Numbered from the stretch's first letter, positions 7,606 through 16,202 are shown. The stretch is 17,685 nucleotides of DNA from Tannerellaceae bacterium (GCA_031279915.1 JAITHO010000043.1:1-17685), one strand, 5' to 3'. Notes: generated by a model not told the origin, from the letters alone. A program made the numbers and translations.

Positions 7606-8937
7606 CTACAAATTGACCTGAGCGCGAGCGGGAACAATTGCAATGTTGGCCTGCCTGAGGTTATGGATGTAGCCGGCGGGCAGCGGGTGATTTTTATCTG
7701 CCCTGATCTTTAGATTTTCGAAAACGAAGTCGGAGAGCTCGTACTGATCGGATTTTTCGATGTTCAGAAATGTGCTGCAATCCAGGTTGATGTTGCGCAT
7801 TACGATATGGCTGGCGCGGGAGGGTAGGGGGGCGGGATGGCCTTTGAGGTCGAAAAATTGCGTCCAGGGATGCACGTAGAGGAAGTTGGCTGCGTTGCCG
7901 GCGATGTCTTCAAGGAGGATGTACTCGTAGCGCTGCGGGGTGTCGGGCCGCATCTTGAGCCAAAGGAGGCGCTGGGCGCGGTCGACGGTGGAGCGGCGGA
8001 AGATGATGTTGCGGTTGTGTATGGATTCGCTGCCGCAGGTGAGGGCGCTGTGGCAAAATCCGTAGGTGCAGTCTTCGATGATGATGTTGCGGTTGCCGCC
8101 GTTGTTGGGGTCGCGGTCGGCGGTGGGGCCTTTGCCTCCTTTGAGGGCTACGGCGTCGTCGTTGACCGACATGTAGCAGCCTGTGATATGAACGTTGGCG
8201 CATGCGTCGATGTCGACGGCGTCGGCGCTGGGAGCTTTCACGGGGCTGCTGGGCGAGAAGATATACAGGTTTTGGAGCCTGACGTTCTCGCATTTGTAGA
8301 GGTGGGTGGTCCAAAAGGGCGAGTTGATGAGGCTGAGGCCGGCTATCCGCACGTTGTTGCTGTTGGATATGTATATCAGCCTTGGGCGCATCTCGTCCAT
8401 GTTGGTGCACTGCGGATTGAACTCGCGCCGCAGCCAGAAGGCTTTCCAGTAGCGCAGCCCGTTGCCGTTTATCGTTCCTGGTCCGGATAGGCTGAAGCCG
8501 TCGACGCCATCGGCATTGACAAGGGCGGCGAAGTAGCGCAGCGTTTGGCCCTCCATGCGGGTCATGCGGAGGGGGAAATGGCTGATGTCGTCGCTCCCTT
8601 TCAATACTGCTCCCTCCTCGAGGTGCAAATGGGTTCCGGGCTTAAAAAATAGCGAGCCGCTCAGGAATGTTCCTTTGGGGATGATAATCACCCCGCCCCC
8701 GTCATCGTGCGCTTTGTTGATCACGGCCTGAATCTGCTCGGTTTGCACCGCTGAGCTGTCGGTCGTAACCCCGTAATCGCTAATCCGGTAATGCCTGCCC
8801 AATAAGTTGATATCAATAGCCTGCTTGTCATTAAACCAATCGGGAATGGGCGTTCCGTCGGGAAATAAATCCTGGGCCGATGCATTAAGTACGGCTATAA
8901 AGGCGCATATCCAAAGGCCATATATAGTTCTCATCAT
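7606..8937 (-). CDS. glycoside hydrolase family 28 enzyme (polygalacturonase / rhamnogalacturonase fold)
   Basis: This is a secreted beta-helix hydrolase that probably cleaves galacturonic-acid linkages in pectin-derived chains in the periplasm or at the cell surface. The 443 residues start with a signal peptide (1-21, cleavage after ASA, before QDLF). The parallel beta-helix gives the repeated NNVRIAG, NVRLQNL and NVHITGC turns. The catalytic acids of GH28 are present: Asp239 in SADAVDID (the NTD motif position), Asp260-Asp261 in SVNDDAVALK, and His296 in CHSAL (the GHG position). The position of the RIK motif reads WLKM (326-329), so the lysine is kept but the arginine is not. It is the last gene of the PUL and is separated from susD by an intrinsic terminator. 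Endo- versus exo-action and substrate cannot be decided from sequence. Confidence 0.92.
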   Translation of the reverse strand: MMRTIYGLWICAFIAVLNASAQDLFPDGTPIPDWFNDKQAIDINLLGRHYRISDYGVTTDSSAVQTEQIQAVINKAHDDGGGVIIIPKGTFLSGSLFFKPGTHLHLEEGAVLKGSDDISHFPLRMTRMEGQTLRYFAALVNADGVDGFSLSGPGTINGNGLRYWKAFWLRREFNPQCTNMDEMRPRLIYISNSNNVRIAGLSLINSPFWTTHLYKCENVRLQNLYIFSPSSPVKAPSADAVDIDACANVHITGCYMSVNDDAVALKGGKGPTADRDPNNGGNRNIIIEDCTYGFCHSALTCGSESIHNRNIIFRRSTVDRAQRLLWLKMRPDTPQRYEYILLEDIAGNAANFLYVHPWTQFFDLKGHPAPLPSRASHIVMRNINLDCSTFLNIEKSDQYELSDFVFENLKIRADKNHPLPAGYIHNLRQANIAIVPARAQVNL

Positions 8938-8958
8938 TGTTTTTAACAGATAAAATAC

Positions 8959-8995
8959 AAAAAAACGAAGGTGCAGTTGTCAGTCCTGCACCTTC
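8959..8995 (-). terminator. intrinsic terminator between susD and GH28
   Basis: Read on the minus strand, GAAGGTGCAG pairs with CTGCACCTTC (arms at 8986-8995 and 8967-8976, 10 bp perfect, 9-nt loop) and is followed after one G by seven T residues (8965-8959). It begins 17 bp after the susD stop. GH28 starts 21 bp beyond the T tract, so its expression must come from read-through or from an undetected promoter. Confidence 0.88.
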
Positions 8996-9012
8996 TCCTT
9001 CTTATGATTAGA

Positions 9013-11091
9013 TCAATAACCAGAATTTTGTAATTCCGTTTTCTGCGCATCGGTCAGAGCCGAGCCGTCATCGTTGATCAAGCCGTCAATAAATGATTGC
9101 GGAATGGGGCGGTATAGATGATGATCCTTGAGCGTGTTCGACGCCTTCGTTTCTCTGTTGAAGAGCATAGCCCGACGAACAAGCAATTTCGTGCGGGCCA
9201 GATCCTCCCAGCGATGGAACTCGCCGTTCAGCTCGCGGGTGCGTTCGTTCATAACGAAGTTCAGCATCCGATCATAGTCGCCCGAGCAATTCAGTTGCCG
9301 CAGTATGTACTCATCCTCCTTAGGCAGCTTGCTGACGCTGCTAACCGTAAGGCTCGTTGGCTGCGAGAAATCGCTCAGGCCGGTAGTTATCGTATAAGTG
9401 TTCTTCTTGCTGTAAGCCTTATACATGGTAGCGTTAGAGCCTTGGGTGAACATGGAGCTCGTTTCGAAAGCCTCCTGACCATCCTGATGGCGCGATCGAT
9501 CTTCGTTAGGCTTATACTGCGCCCGCTCGCGGAGTCGGTTAATCGGCTCGAGAGCTTCCTGGTACTTGCCCTGACGCACGAGAGCTTCGGCTTTGATGAG
9601 ATACGTCTCGCCTACGCGAGCCAGAACGCCGTCGCGATAGCTGTTGCCGCTCTCCGAGGTGCGGGTGCCGTCTTCAAACTTCGACAGGCCAACGTAGCCG
9701 TTCTTCGGTACAGCCACAACTGCATCTTTGGAGTTGTTCTGCATCCGCCACTGCCCTCCGGCATTACCGTTGTAGTGCACGATAGCATTCGGAACAACCT
9801 TGCCCTCAAACTCAAAGTCGGATTCGCCCACAAGAGCGAAATGCTTGCCGTTCCATGAAGGATCCCAGCGGTAGCTGAGCGACGATCCATCCTCCGACAC
9901 GGTTCCGTTAGGAATGAAAACGATAACAGGATCGCCTATTTCAATGGCATAGTTCTCGCCCGTGTTATTGTTCTTAATGTTGGCCGATTTGTTGGCATTG
10001 TAGATGGTTCGGGTAGACTTCCAGAAGCGGGAGTCGCTGGCCTTGTCGTAGGCGAGGATGTTGTATTCCGTCGGACGGCATCGCTGATAGTTATGGCCCA
10101 CCCATGGGCCGCGCTGAATCCATGTGCCGAAAGCTCCGTTATGGAATTGGCAGTTCCAGTAGAAGAAGTTGCGATTGCCGTATCGTCCTTGCGTGGATCC
10201 GTTATCGAACTCGGCGGCCATGAGAATCTCCGGCAAGGTCTCGGCTTCGCAGTTCACTCCCGTCCATTCGGCAAAGAGATTGGCGTAGTCGGCGGCTAAG
10301 GGTCGGTGAGAGATGACATCGTCGCAGAGCGTGACAATGCGAGCCAGATCTGCCGCTTTATACTGATCGTTCCATGATTCGTTGCGCTCGCTTACTCTGA
10401 GCAGAAGCGCCTTGGCGAGGAAGTGGGCTGCAGTATATTTTGTCCATCCAAGCTTGCCGCGACGGCTAACGTCACTTTGATCCGGCAGCAGCTCGTAAGC
10501 GGCTTGCAGATCGTCGATGATTTGAGCCAGGCAGTCTTCTTCGCTGGCTCGGCTGAAGGTTCGGACCACTCCCTCCGAGGGCTCCGTGCGCAAAACCACT
10601 CCGCCATACTGCGAAACCAAGCGGTAGTAATTGTATCCGCGAAGAAAATGTCCTTCGCCCAGCACCAGATTGCGGATGTCGGCCTTAGTAACCGCATCGG
10701 CGTTGGCTATAACGGTGTTGGCCGAGGATATTCCGTAGTAAAGCTGATCCCAGAGGGCTTGCGGAGTGGGAACGTTGGCGTTCATGCCGGTTGTGATGGC
10801 TCCGAGGCGTGCGTCGTATATCATCCAGGGCTCGGAGGTGGCGTCGGTTCCCATCTCAAATTCATCGGTGCCATAAGACGTAATACCGTAGGCCCATTCG
10901 AATGCGAAGAGCCAGCGCCCGTTGGAATAAAGCGAACCTGCGAGCTCAACTATGCCTTGCTCGGTTGTCAGATAATCGCTCAGGTATCCGCTCTTGTATT
11001 CCTCGTCGAGGAAGTTTTCTGAGCAGGAGTAGAACGATACGGAGGCTGTGATGCAAATTATGCATCCCAATATATATCTATACAGTTTCAT
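9013..11091 (-). CDS. SusD/RagB family outer-membrane glycan-binding lipoprotein
   Basis: This surface lipoprotein forms the lid of the SusCD transporter and captures oligosaccharide. The signal peptide ends in a lipobox-like SFYSC with Cys23 as the lipidation site, followed by SENFLDEE, the usual SusD N-terminus. TPR-like helices follow, with the LRGYNYYRLVSQYGGVVL block (about 149-166) typical of SusD. The C-terminal signatures are NERTREL (615-621), RWEDLART (627-634) and YRPIPQSF (660-667). At 692 residues it is longer than the starch-type SusD (about 550), mostly through an expanded central binding region (about 330-480). It lies 30 bp downstream of its susC partner. The neighbouring GH28 and GH105 genes suggest a pectic ligand. 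Confidence 0.96.
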   Translation of the reverse strand: MKLYRYILGCIICITASVSFYSCSENFLDEEYKSGYLSDYLTTEQGIVELAGSLYSNGRWLFAFEWAYGITSYGTDEFEMGTDATSEPWMIYDARLGAITTGMNANVPTPQALWDQLYYGISSANTVIANADAVTKADIRNLVLGEGHFLRGYNYYRLVSQYGGVVLRTEPSEGVVRTFSRASEEDCLAQIIDDLQAAYELLPDQSDVSRRGKLGWTKYTAAHFLAKALLLRVSERNESWNDQYKAADLARIVTLCDDVISHRPLAADYANLFAEWTGVNCEAETLPEILMAAEFDNGSTQGRYGNRNFFYWNCQFHNGAFGTWIQRGPWVGHNYQRCRPTEYNILAYDKASDSRFWKSTRTIYNANKSANIKNNNTGENYAIEIGDPVIVFIPNGTVSEDGSSLSYRWDPSWNGKHFALVGESDFEFEGKVVPNAIVHYNGNAGGQWRMQNNSKDAVVAVPKNGYVGLSKFEDGTRTSESGNSYRDGVLARVGETYLIKAEALVRQGKYQEALEPINRLRERAQYKPNEDRSRHQDGQEAFETSSMFTQGSNATMYKAYSKKNTYTITTGLSDFSQPTSLTVSSVSKLPKEDEYILRQLNCSGDYDRMLNFVMNERTRELNGEFHRWEDLARTKLLVRRAMLFNRETKASNTLKDHHLYRPIPQSFIDGLINDDGSALTDAQKTELQNSGY

Positions 11092-11121
11092 GATGACTAT
11101 TTATATGTATGATTAAACGGG

Positions 11122-14100
11122 TTAGAATGTCAGATCCAGACCTAAGGTCCATCCTTGATTGTATGTGGCTCCACCCAAATCTAAGTCGATGAAGTCTACG
11201 CTCGAGTAGATGGTGAAGGGGTTGTTTGCTTGCACATATATCTTCATGTTCGACAGGCCGGCCTTGCGGATAATGTTGCGCGGAACGATGTAGCCTAAGG
11301 AGATGTTGCGCATCTTAAGGAAATTGGCCTCGCGGAAGCCCAGGAGGTTGGCATAAGCATCGCCGCCTGATTCGTTGTAGATGGGCATCTGATATTCGGC
11401 TTCGATATTGCTCGGCGTCCAGTAATCGATTACTCTTTGATTGTAACGCCCGATCTGGCTCTCGCCGCCGGCTTCAACCCAATATTTGAATCGTCCGTAC
11501 ATCTGCAGGGAGAGCTCAAATTCTTTATAGGTAAAGCTGTTTAGCCAGCCGAACGTCCAGCGCGGGGTTCGATTTCCTAAGATGACGCGGTCATTGTCGT
11601 CAATTTTATATATCTCCTTGCCCTCGCTGTCTTGATCGTTCTTAACATCAAGTGGTTTTACCATGCCGGGCTTGAATTTATGACCGTTTGCATTATATTT
11701 TGCCATCAAATCTTGGTCGGCGGGAGTGTCTTGCCATAATCGTTCTTTCTGGAAGTTGTAATAGACGGAGATTGAATTGCCGATGAACCATGAATTGGAT
11801 ATGTCGTCGGCCTTTCCTGATGCTAGCTCTTCTATTTTATCCTTGGTGTAAGCTGCTGATATGGTGGAATGCCATGCGAAGGCTCGCGTTTGAATGGGAA
11901 TAAGGTTCAAACTGATATCTACGCCGGTGTTTGAAGTCCGACCAATGTTGGCTATGGTATTTGGATAGCCCAGTAGAGTGGGAATCTTCATGCTCAGGAG
12001 TAAATCCTTGGTGCTTGAAGCGTACCAATCTATTGATCCGCTTAGGCGCTCTCGGAGGATACTGAAATCAAGTCCGATATTCCATTGCGTGGTCTTCTCC
12101 CAACCGAGTTGTTTGTTAGGCATGCCTATTTGATCTCTTACATAGAAGGGTTCGTTGGTTGTGTAGATTATAATGTTGCCGTCGCTATTGATGCCATTGA
12201 ATGGTTGTCGTCCGGATTGGATGCTGCCGAGAGTGCCATAAGGATCGACGGCGGCGTTGCCGGTTGTGCCGATGCCAAATCGTAGTTTCAAATTGTCGAG
12301 CCAGGGTTTATCCAAGAGGAATGATTCTTGATTTACTCTCCAGCCGAGTGCAAGGGAGGGAAAGAAGTCCCATTTATGCCCGGCCGACAGCTGCGAGGCG
12401 CCGTCCCAACGTCCGGATGCCGTAAGCAGGTATCGATCGTTGAAGGAATAATTCACGCGCAGCATGTACGACTCTAGCTGACGCTCGTTTATACCTGTGC
12501 CCCACTTGGCCGACACCAGATCGCCCTTAGGATCGAGTGTGCCGAAGGCGTTCCACGTCCAAACCTCGTTGGGTACGCCTTGACCGTTCATGTCGGAGGT
12601 TTCGTACATCCAACTTGATGATGTGTGCAGCATGGTGGCGCCTATGGTGTGCTTGTTGAAAGTACGATTGTAGTCTAATTGCTCGTCGAGCGTCCACGAC
12701 AAATCATTGCGCTGCTGCAATCGAGCGTAATTCTGAGCGCCATTACCTCGAGTTACGGATTCGGAGCTGATGAAGATGCCCTCTCGCCAATAACGGAAGT
12801 CGGGGCCGAAGTTCACGCGAAGCTTTAAACCTTCAAGCGGCTTGATGATCTCGCCAAGATTCAGGATTCCATAGAAACTTCCGAGCGCGCGGAATGTTTT
12901 ACGCTGCTGTTGTGATCGATTCCATTCGCCTACAACGTTAGAGACGTTGTCCTCACCTCCGGGATGCTTGATGAAGGCTCCATCGGAGTCGTATGGACTA
13001 GAGAATGCGAAGTTTCTTTGCGCCCAACCGTAAATGTATGTTGGAATTCCCGTCGTGGTGGCCGAGCCGGTTTCGGATGTACCATATTCCTGCATTCCGT
13101 AGGAGGTATTGATGGAAGATCCAAGTGTAAACCACTTGACCGGACTGATGTTTGTATTGATTGTAGCTGTGTATCGCGTATACGATTGCCCCATTAGAGT
13201 GCCTTTATTATTAAGATAGCCTAATGAAGCGTAGGTGTTAGACTTGTCGCTACCTCCGCTCGCGCTAATTGTATGCTCGGTAACGACGCCTGTACGTGTG
13301 ACGAACTCAGTCCAGTCCGTCGAAGCCACGCGCGAACCGTCCCACTGTCCGTTGACCCATCCGTTCATTATATTATTATATGTAGTTGGGTCGCCGCTCA
13401 TGATGGCGAACACTTTCGCATCATCTTCCTGCGTGGGATTATCTCCCGGCGACGTAATCAAGCCTGCGTTGAACATGGCCCAGCGTCGCCAGGTGATATA
13501 ATCGCTAGCGTTCATCATCTCGGAGCGCGTTTTCTGCGTATCCGAACTGATAGTTCCCGAATAGCTCAGCCGATAGGCCCCCTCCTTACCTTTCTTTGTG
13601 CTCACGAGGATGACGCCGTTAGCGCCGCGAGATCCATATATGGCCGTTGCCGAGGCATCCTTCAGAACATCGACCGATTCTATGTCGCGCGGATTGATGG
13701 TTTCGATGGCCGAAGATGACATCAGGGGTACGCCGTCGACAACATAAAGAGGATCATTAGAGGCCGATATCGACCGGTTGCCGCGAATCAAAACCTTACC
13801 TAATTCGCCTGGGCGCTCGTTCGAAGTAACGTCAACGCCGGCTGCTTTGCCTTGCAGAGCCTGCATGGCATTCGTAACCGGACGCGCTTCCATCTCCTTA
13901 GCCCCTACATGAGTCAAAGCGCCCGTTACATCGCTCTTCTTCTGAACTCCGTAGCCCACAACAACAACTTCTTCCAGAAGCCGGGCATCTTCCTCAAGCA
14001 TAACATTAATAACTTTTCGCCCACCAACCCTTACGGATTGAGAAACGAAGCCTATGTAGGAAAACTGCAGCTCTGATTCAAGCGAGGGAATAGTTAATTC

Positions 14101-14301
14101 GTATCCGCCGTTCACGTCAGTAGCCGTTCCAATAGCGCTTCCAACTACCTGTACGCTTACGCCGGGCAAAGGATCGCCGAGCGCGTCACGAACAGTTCCT
14201 GTGATAGCAATTCTTTGTGCCATCACGATTGCGCAGAAAGAGAATAGCAGAAAAATAACTGTCATTCCTCTTCGTGCAAACATTCTTTTCTTTACATTCA
14301 T
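11122..14301 (-). CDS. SusC/RagA family TonB-dependent outer-membrane transporter
   Basis: This protein imports the oligosaccharide held by SusD across the outer membrane, energised by TonB. I place the start at the ATG 14299-14301 (MNVKKRMFARRG), giving 1059 residues. The frame can be extended to a TTG at 14326-14328, but that gives a poor signal peptide. The signal sequence covers about 1-28 (cleavage after IVMA). A carboxypeptidase-regulatory-like domain follows at about 30-103 (ITGTVRDALGDPLPGVSV), then the TonB box and SusC signature EEVVVVGYGVQKKSDVTGA (110-128), the plug domain with LYVVDGVP and SATAIYGSRGANGVI, and a 22-strand barrel ending in an aromatic residue (LDLTF). It forms a pair with the downstream susD and follows GH105 by 50 bp. 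A minor alternative start is the ATG at 14283. Confidence 0.96.
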   Translation of the reverse strand: MNVKKRMFARRGMTVIFLLFSFCAIVMAQRIAITGTVRDALGDPLPGVSVQVVGSAIGTATDVNGGYELTIPSLESELQFSYIGFVSQSVRVGGRKVINVMLEEDARLLEEVVVVGYGVQKKSDVTGALTHVGAKEMEARPVTNAMQALQGKAAGVDVTSNERPGELGKVLIRGNRSISASNDPLYVVDGVPLMSSSAIETINPRDIESVDVLKDASATAIYGSRGANGVILVSTKKGKEGAYRLSYSGTISSDTQKTRSEMMNASDYITWRRWAMFNAGLITSPGDNPTQEDDAKVFAIMSGDPTTYNNIMNGWVNGQWDGSRVASTDWTEFVTRTGVVTEHTISASGGSDKSNTYASLGYLNNKGTLMGQSYTRYTATINTNISPVKWFTLGSSINTSYGMQEYGTSETGSATTTGIPTYIYGWAQRNFAFSSPYDSDGAFIKHPGGEDNVSNVVGEWNRSQQQRKTFRALGSFYGILNLGEIIKPLEGLKLRVNFGPDFRYWREGIFISSESVTRGNGAQNYARLQQRNDLSWTLDEQLDYNRTFNKHTIGATMLHTSSSWMYETSDMNGQGVPNEVWTWNAFGTLDPKGDLVSAKWGTGINERQLESYMLRVNYSFNDRYLLTASGRWDGASQLSAGHKWDFFPSLALGWRVNQESFLLDKPWLDNLKLRFGIGTTGNAAVDPYGTLGSIQSGRQPFNGINSDGNIIIYTTNEPFYVRDQIGMPNKQLGWEKTTQWNIGLDFSILRERLSGSIDWYASSTKDLLLSMKIPTLLGYPNTIANIGRTSNTGVDISLNLIPIQTRAFAWHSTISAAYTKDKIEELASGKADDISNSWFIGNSISVYYNFQKERLWQDTPADQDLMAKYNANGHKFKPGMVKPLDVKNDQDSEGKEIYKIDDNDRVILGNRTPRWTFGWLNSFTYKEFELSLQMYGRFKYWVEAGGESQIGRYNQRVIDYWTPSNIEAEYQMPIYNESGGDAYANLLGFREANFLKMRNISLGYIVPRNIIRKAGLSNMKIYVQANNPFTIYSSVDFIDLDLGGATYNQGWTLGLDLTF

Positions 14302-14351
14302 AATAATTTGATTAAAGTGTGTCAACAACTAGAGATACTTAATATTTACGC

Positions 14352-15485
14352 TTATTGTAATCTATAAATTTCACTTGCGCCAAGAAGAAAACAACCTACG
14401 CCATAGTCCTCGAAATTCGGAATCTTATCGTATCCAAGCGGCTGCCCGTCTTTAGGTTCCTTGCCCGTACCTTGAACCCAGCCAAGGAAGCCGTCGGGAT
14501 GCACGGCATGACTTACTAAGCCTTCCCACGCCTTCAAAACAAGCGGTAAGTAGGTTTCTCGATCTAAAATCCCCTGCCGAATGCCCCAGGCCATACCATA
14601 AACAAAAAGCGACGTACCTGTCGTTTCCTTGCCTCCATAATGATTCGCATCGTGCAAGCTCACGTTCCAGAAACCATCCTCACGTTGGCAATCCTTCAAG
14701 GCTGCCGACATCGATTTGAAGTCTGAAACGTATTGCCCGCGATGCGCCTCATCCGCGGGAATACATTCAATCACCCGCGCCAAGGCCGCATAAACCCAGC
14801 CATTACCTCTCGACCAATAACAGTTCCTTCCGTTAGGCTCTTTATAAGGTGGAACAAAGCTAGCGTCGCGCCACCAAAGCCCTTCTGCACTGTTATACAG
14901 TCCGTGCAGCCCATGATGATTCCGGGTGAACATATACATGGCATGCATCTTCTCAAAATAACGCCGGTCGCCAGTTAATTCGCCCAGCTTAGCCAGCGCA
15001 GGCATCCCCATCTGAATTGCATCAATCCACGACCAATCGTCCAACTGCGGAGTATGTATCAGCATGTCTAAACAAGCCTTGATGTTACGAATCTTAACAG
15101 GATCCGGCGATATATTATACAAGTCGATATACGTTTGACCACAACATTGGTCATCCGCATTCCTCGTCGTATTCCCATTACGCAATCCCCACTTATGAAA
15201 CTCCGCCCAGTTAACCATATACGAGTAAAAATCCTCTTGAGGATAGATGCGGTAAAGCGACATAAGGCCCTCGTAGTAAACTCCGCGCGTCCAGATATTG
15301 CTCGGACGTATGATATCCGTATGCGAAGGCTTAGCGTAGTCCGCATACTTCTCCATAAAATACCTATTCACCTTGATCATAACCTTCAGCGCATCCTGCC
15401 TGTTTGGCAACTGAGCCCGCAGCCCAAAACAAGAGCACGTCATAATCAAGGCAACCATAATTGAAATTCTATTTAGCTTCATCAC
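14352..15485 (-). CDS. glycoside hydrolase family 105 (unsaturated rhamnogalacturonyl/galacturonyl hydrolase)
   Basis: GH105 enzymes remove the 4,5-unsaturated galacturonic acid left at the non-reducing end of pectin fragments by polysaccharide lyases, using a hydration mechanism. The 377-residue protein has a signal peptide (1-24, cleavage after LRA), so it probably acts in the periplasm. The alpha6/alpha6 barrel shows the expected motifs: NADDQCCGQ (109-117), whose Asp lies at a conserved substrate-binding position, and DDWSWIDAIQMGMPALAKLG (149-168), where Asp155 corresponds to the catalytic Asp143 of Bacillus YteR. YWSRGNGWVYAALAR and GFLGWVQGTGKEP are also family-typical. It is the first gene of the PUL operon, with its promoter immediately upstream. 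GH88 is a related alternative, but the length and motifs favour GH105. The need for an unsaturated substrate implies that a lyase is encoded elsewhere. Confidence 0.92.
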   Translation of the reverse strand: MMKLNRISIMVALIMTCSCFGLRAQLPNRQDALKVMIKVNRYFMEKYADYAKPSHTDIIRPSNIWTRGVYYEGLMSLYRIYPQEDFYSYMVNWAEFHKWGLRNGNTTRNADDQCCGQTYIDLYNISPDPVKIRNIKACLDMLIHTPQLDDWSWIDAIQMGMPALAKLGELTGDRRYFEKMHAMYMFTRNHHGLHGLYNSAEGLWWRDASFVPPYKEPNGRNCYWSRGNGWVYAALARVIECIPADEAHRGQYVSDFKSMSAALKDCQREDGFWNVSLHDANHYGGKETTGTSLFVYGMAWGIRQGILDRETYLPLVLKAWEGLVSHAVHPDGFLGWVQGTGKEPKDGQPLGYDKIPNFEDYGVGCFLLGASEIYRLQ

Positions 15486-15508
15486 ATTATAATAATATTA
15501 GATTGGCG

Positions 15509-15539
15509 CAAATCTAATCTCAAGCCCACCCTCACACAA
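15509..15539 (-). promoter_or_regulatory. promoter of the PUL operon (GH105-susC-susD)
   Basis: On the minus strand TTG (15539-15537) and TAGATTTG (15516-15509) are separated by 20 bp, matching the Bacteroidota -33/-7 consensus. Initiation near 15502 would give a leader of about 17 nt. No comparable promoter is seen in the 50 bp before susC, so GH105, susC and susD are probably one transcript. Confidence 0.7.
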
Positions 15540-15615
15540 TGGACAATAATACATATCAATGGAAAAAATGACTCCCCAAGCACATCCGAAAACCGCATCA
15601 ATGTAATATTGTCCA
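15540..15615. promoter_or_regulatory. inverted repeat abutting the PUL promoter, candidate operator
   Basis: TGGACAATAATACAT (15540-15554) and ATGTAATATTGTCCA (15601-15615) are inverted copies matching at 14 of 15 positions, separated by 46 bp. The left arm starts on the base next to the -33 element of the GH105 promoter, the usual place for an activator site. The natural candidate to bind it is the divergently encoded hybrid two-component regulator, whose family carries an AraC-type DNA-binding domain. Binding is inference. The stretch 15616-15717 shows nothing else I can name. Confidence 0.6.
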
Positions 15616-15725
15616 CAAAACATGGAAATTCATACAAACAACATCCTCAAACTACCTCTCCAGAAGCTCCTGCAACAGAAATTAAAGTTGTTCTCAGTTC
15701 ATGCAGAGCCAATTCAAGTAAAAAG

Positions 15726-16202
15726 CGTCCGCTTTTTGGTTCCCCAGAGAGTTGAGGAAGTGAAAATCGTCCGCTTTTTGCTTCTCCGAAAAGTATAGGA
15801 AGTAAAAGTCGTCCGCTTTTTGCTTGTCCAGAAAGTTTAGGAAGTGAAAATCGTCCGCTTTTTGCTTGTCAGGAGAGTTTAGGAAGTGAAAGTCGTCCGC
15901 TTTTTGCTTGTTCAGAAAGTTGATGAAGTGAAAGTCGTCCGCTTTTTACTTGTCTAAAGAGTTTAGGAGATGAAAATCGTCCGCTTTTTACTTGTCTAAA
16001 GAGTTTAGGAGATGAAAATCGTCCGCTTTTTGTATCTCCAGATAGTTTGTGAAGCAAAAATCGTCCGCTTTTTAGTTGTTGAAAAAGTTGGGGAGATAAA
16101 AATCGAACACTTTTTGGTTCTCGGAAAAGTTTAAAAGCAAAAAGCGGACGCTTTTCAGGTCTCCGGAAAGTTATGGAGCGAAAATCGTTCGCTTTTTGCC
16201 TC
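15726..16202. repeat. tandem array 2: twelve units of 42 bp
   Basis: Units starting with CGTCCGCTTTTT or a close variant begin at 15726, 15768, 15810, 15852, 15894, 15936, 15978, 16020, 16062, 16104, 16145 and 16186, so the period is 42 bp for nine steps and 41 for the last two. Each full unit has the block CGTCCGCTTTTT, then a less conserved stretch, then an AGAAAGTTTAGGAAGTGAAA-like block. Units six and seven are identical. The final three units are the most degenerate, and the last is truncated. The array fills most of the divergent region between the GH105 promoter and the regulator gene. Confidence 0.92.

Noticed and set aside
7200..7616. 138-residue plus-strand frame across array 1
   Set aside because: The 41 bp period shifts frame, so the same DNA motif is read in different frames. 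Coding constraint is absent and the frame overlaps the GH28 stop region.
7837..8490. 217-residue frame opposite GH28
   Set aside because: It is a shadow of a GC-rich gene, with valine/glycine-rich composition and no recognisable domain. GH28 on the other strand is certain.
10423..11022. 199-residue frame opposite susD
   Set aside because: It is an antisense shadow of the SusD gene.
14302..14328. Longer susC start at TTG
   Set aside because: It adds nine residues before the natural MNVKKRMFARRG signal peptide. The ATG at 14301 gives a normal SusC N-terminus.
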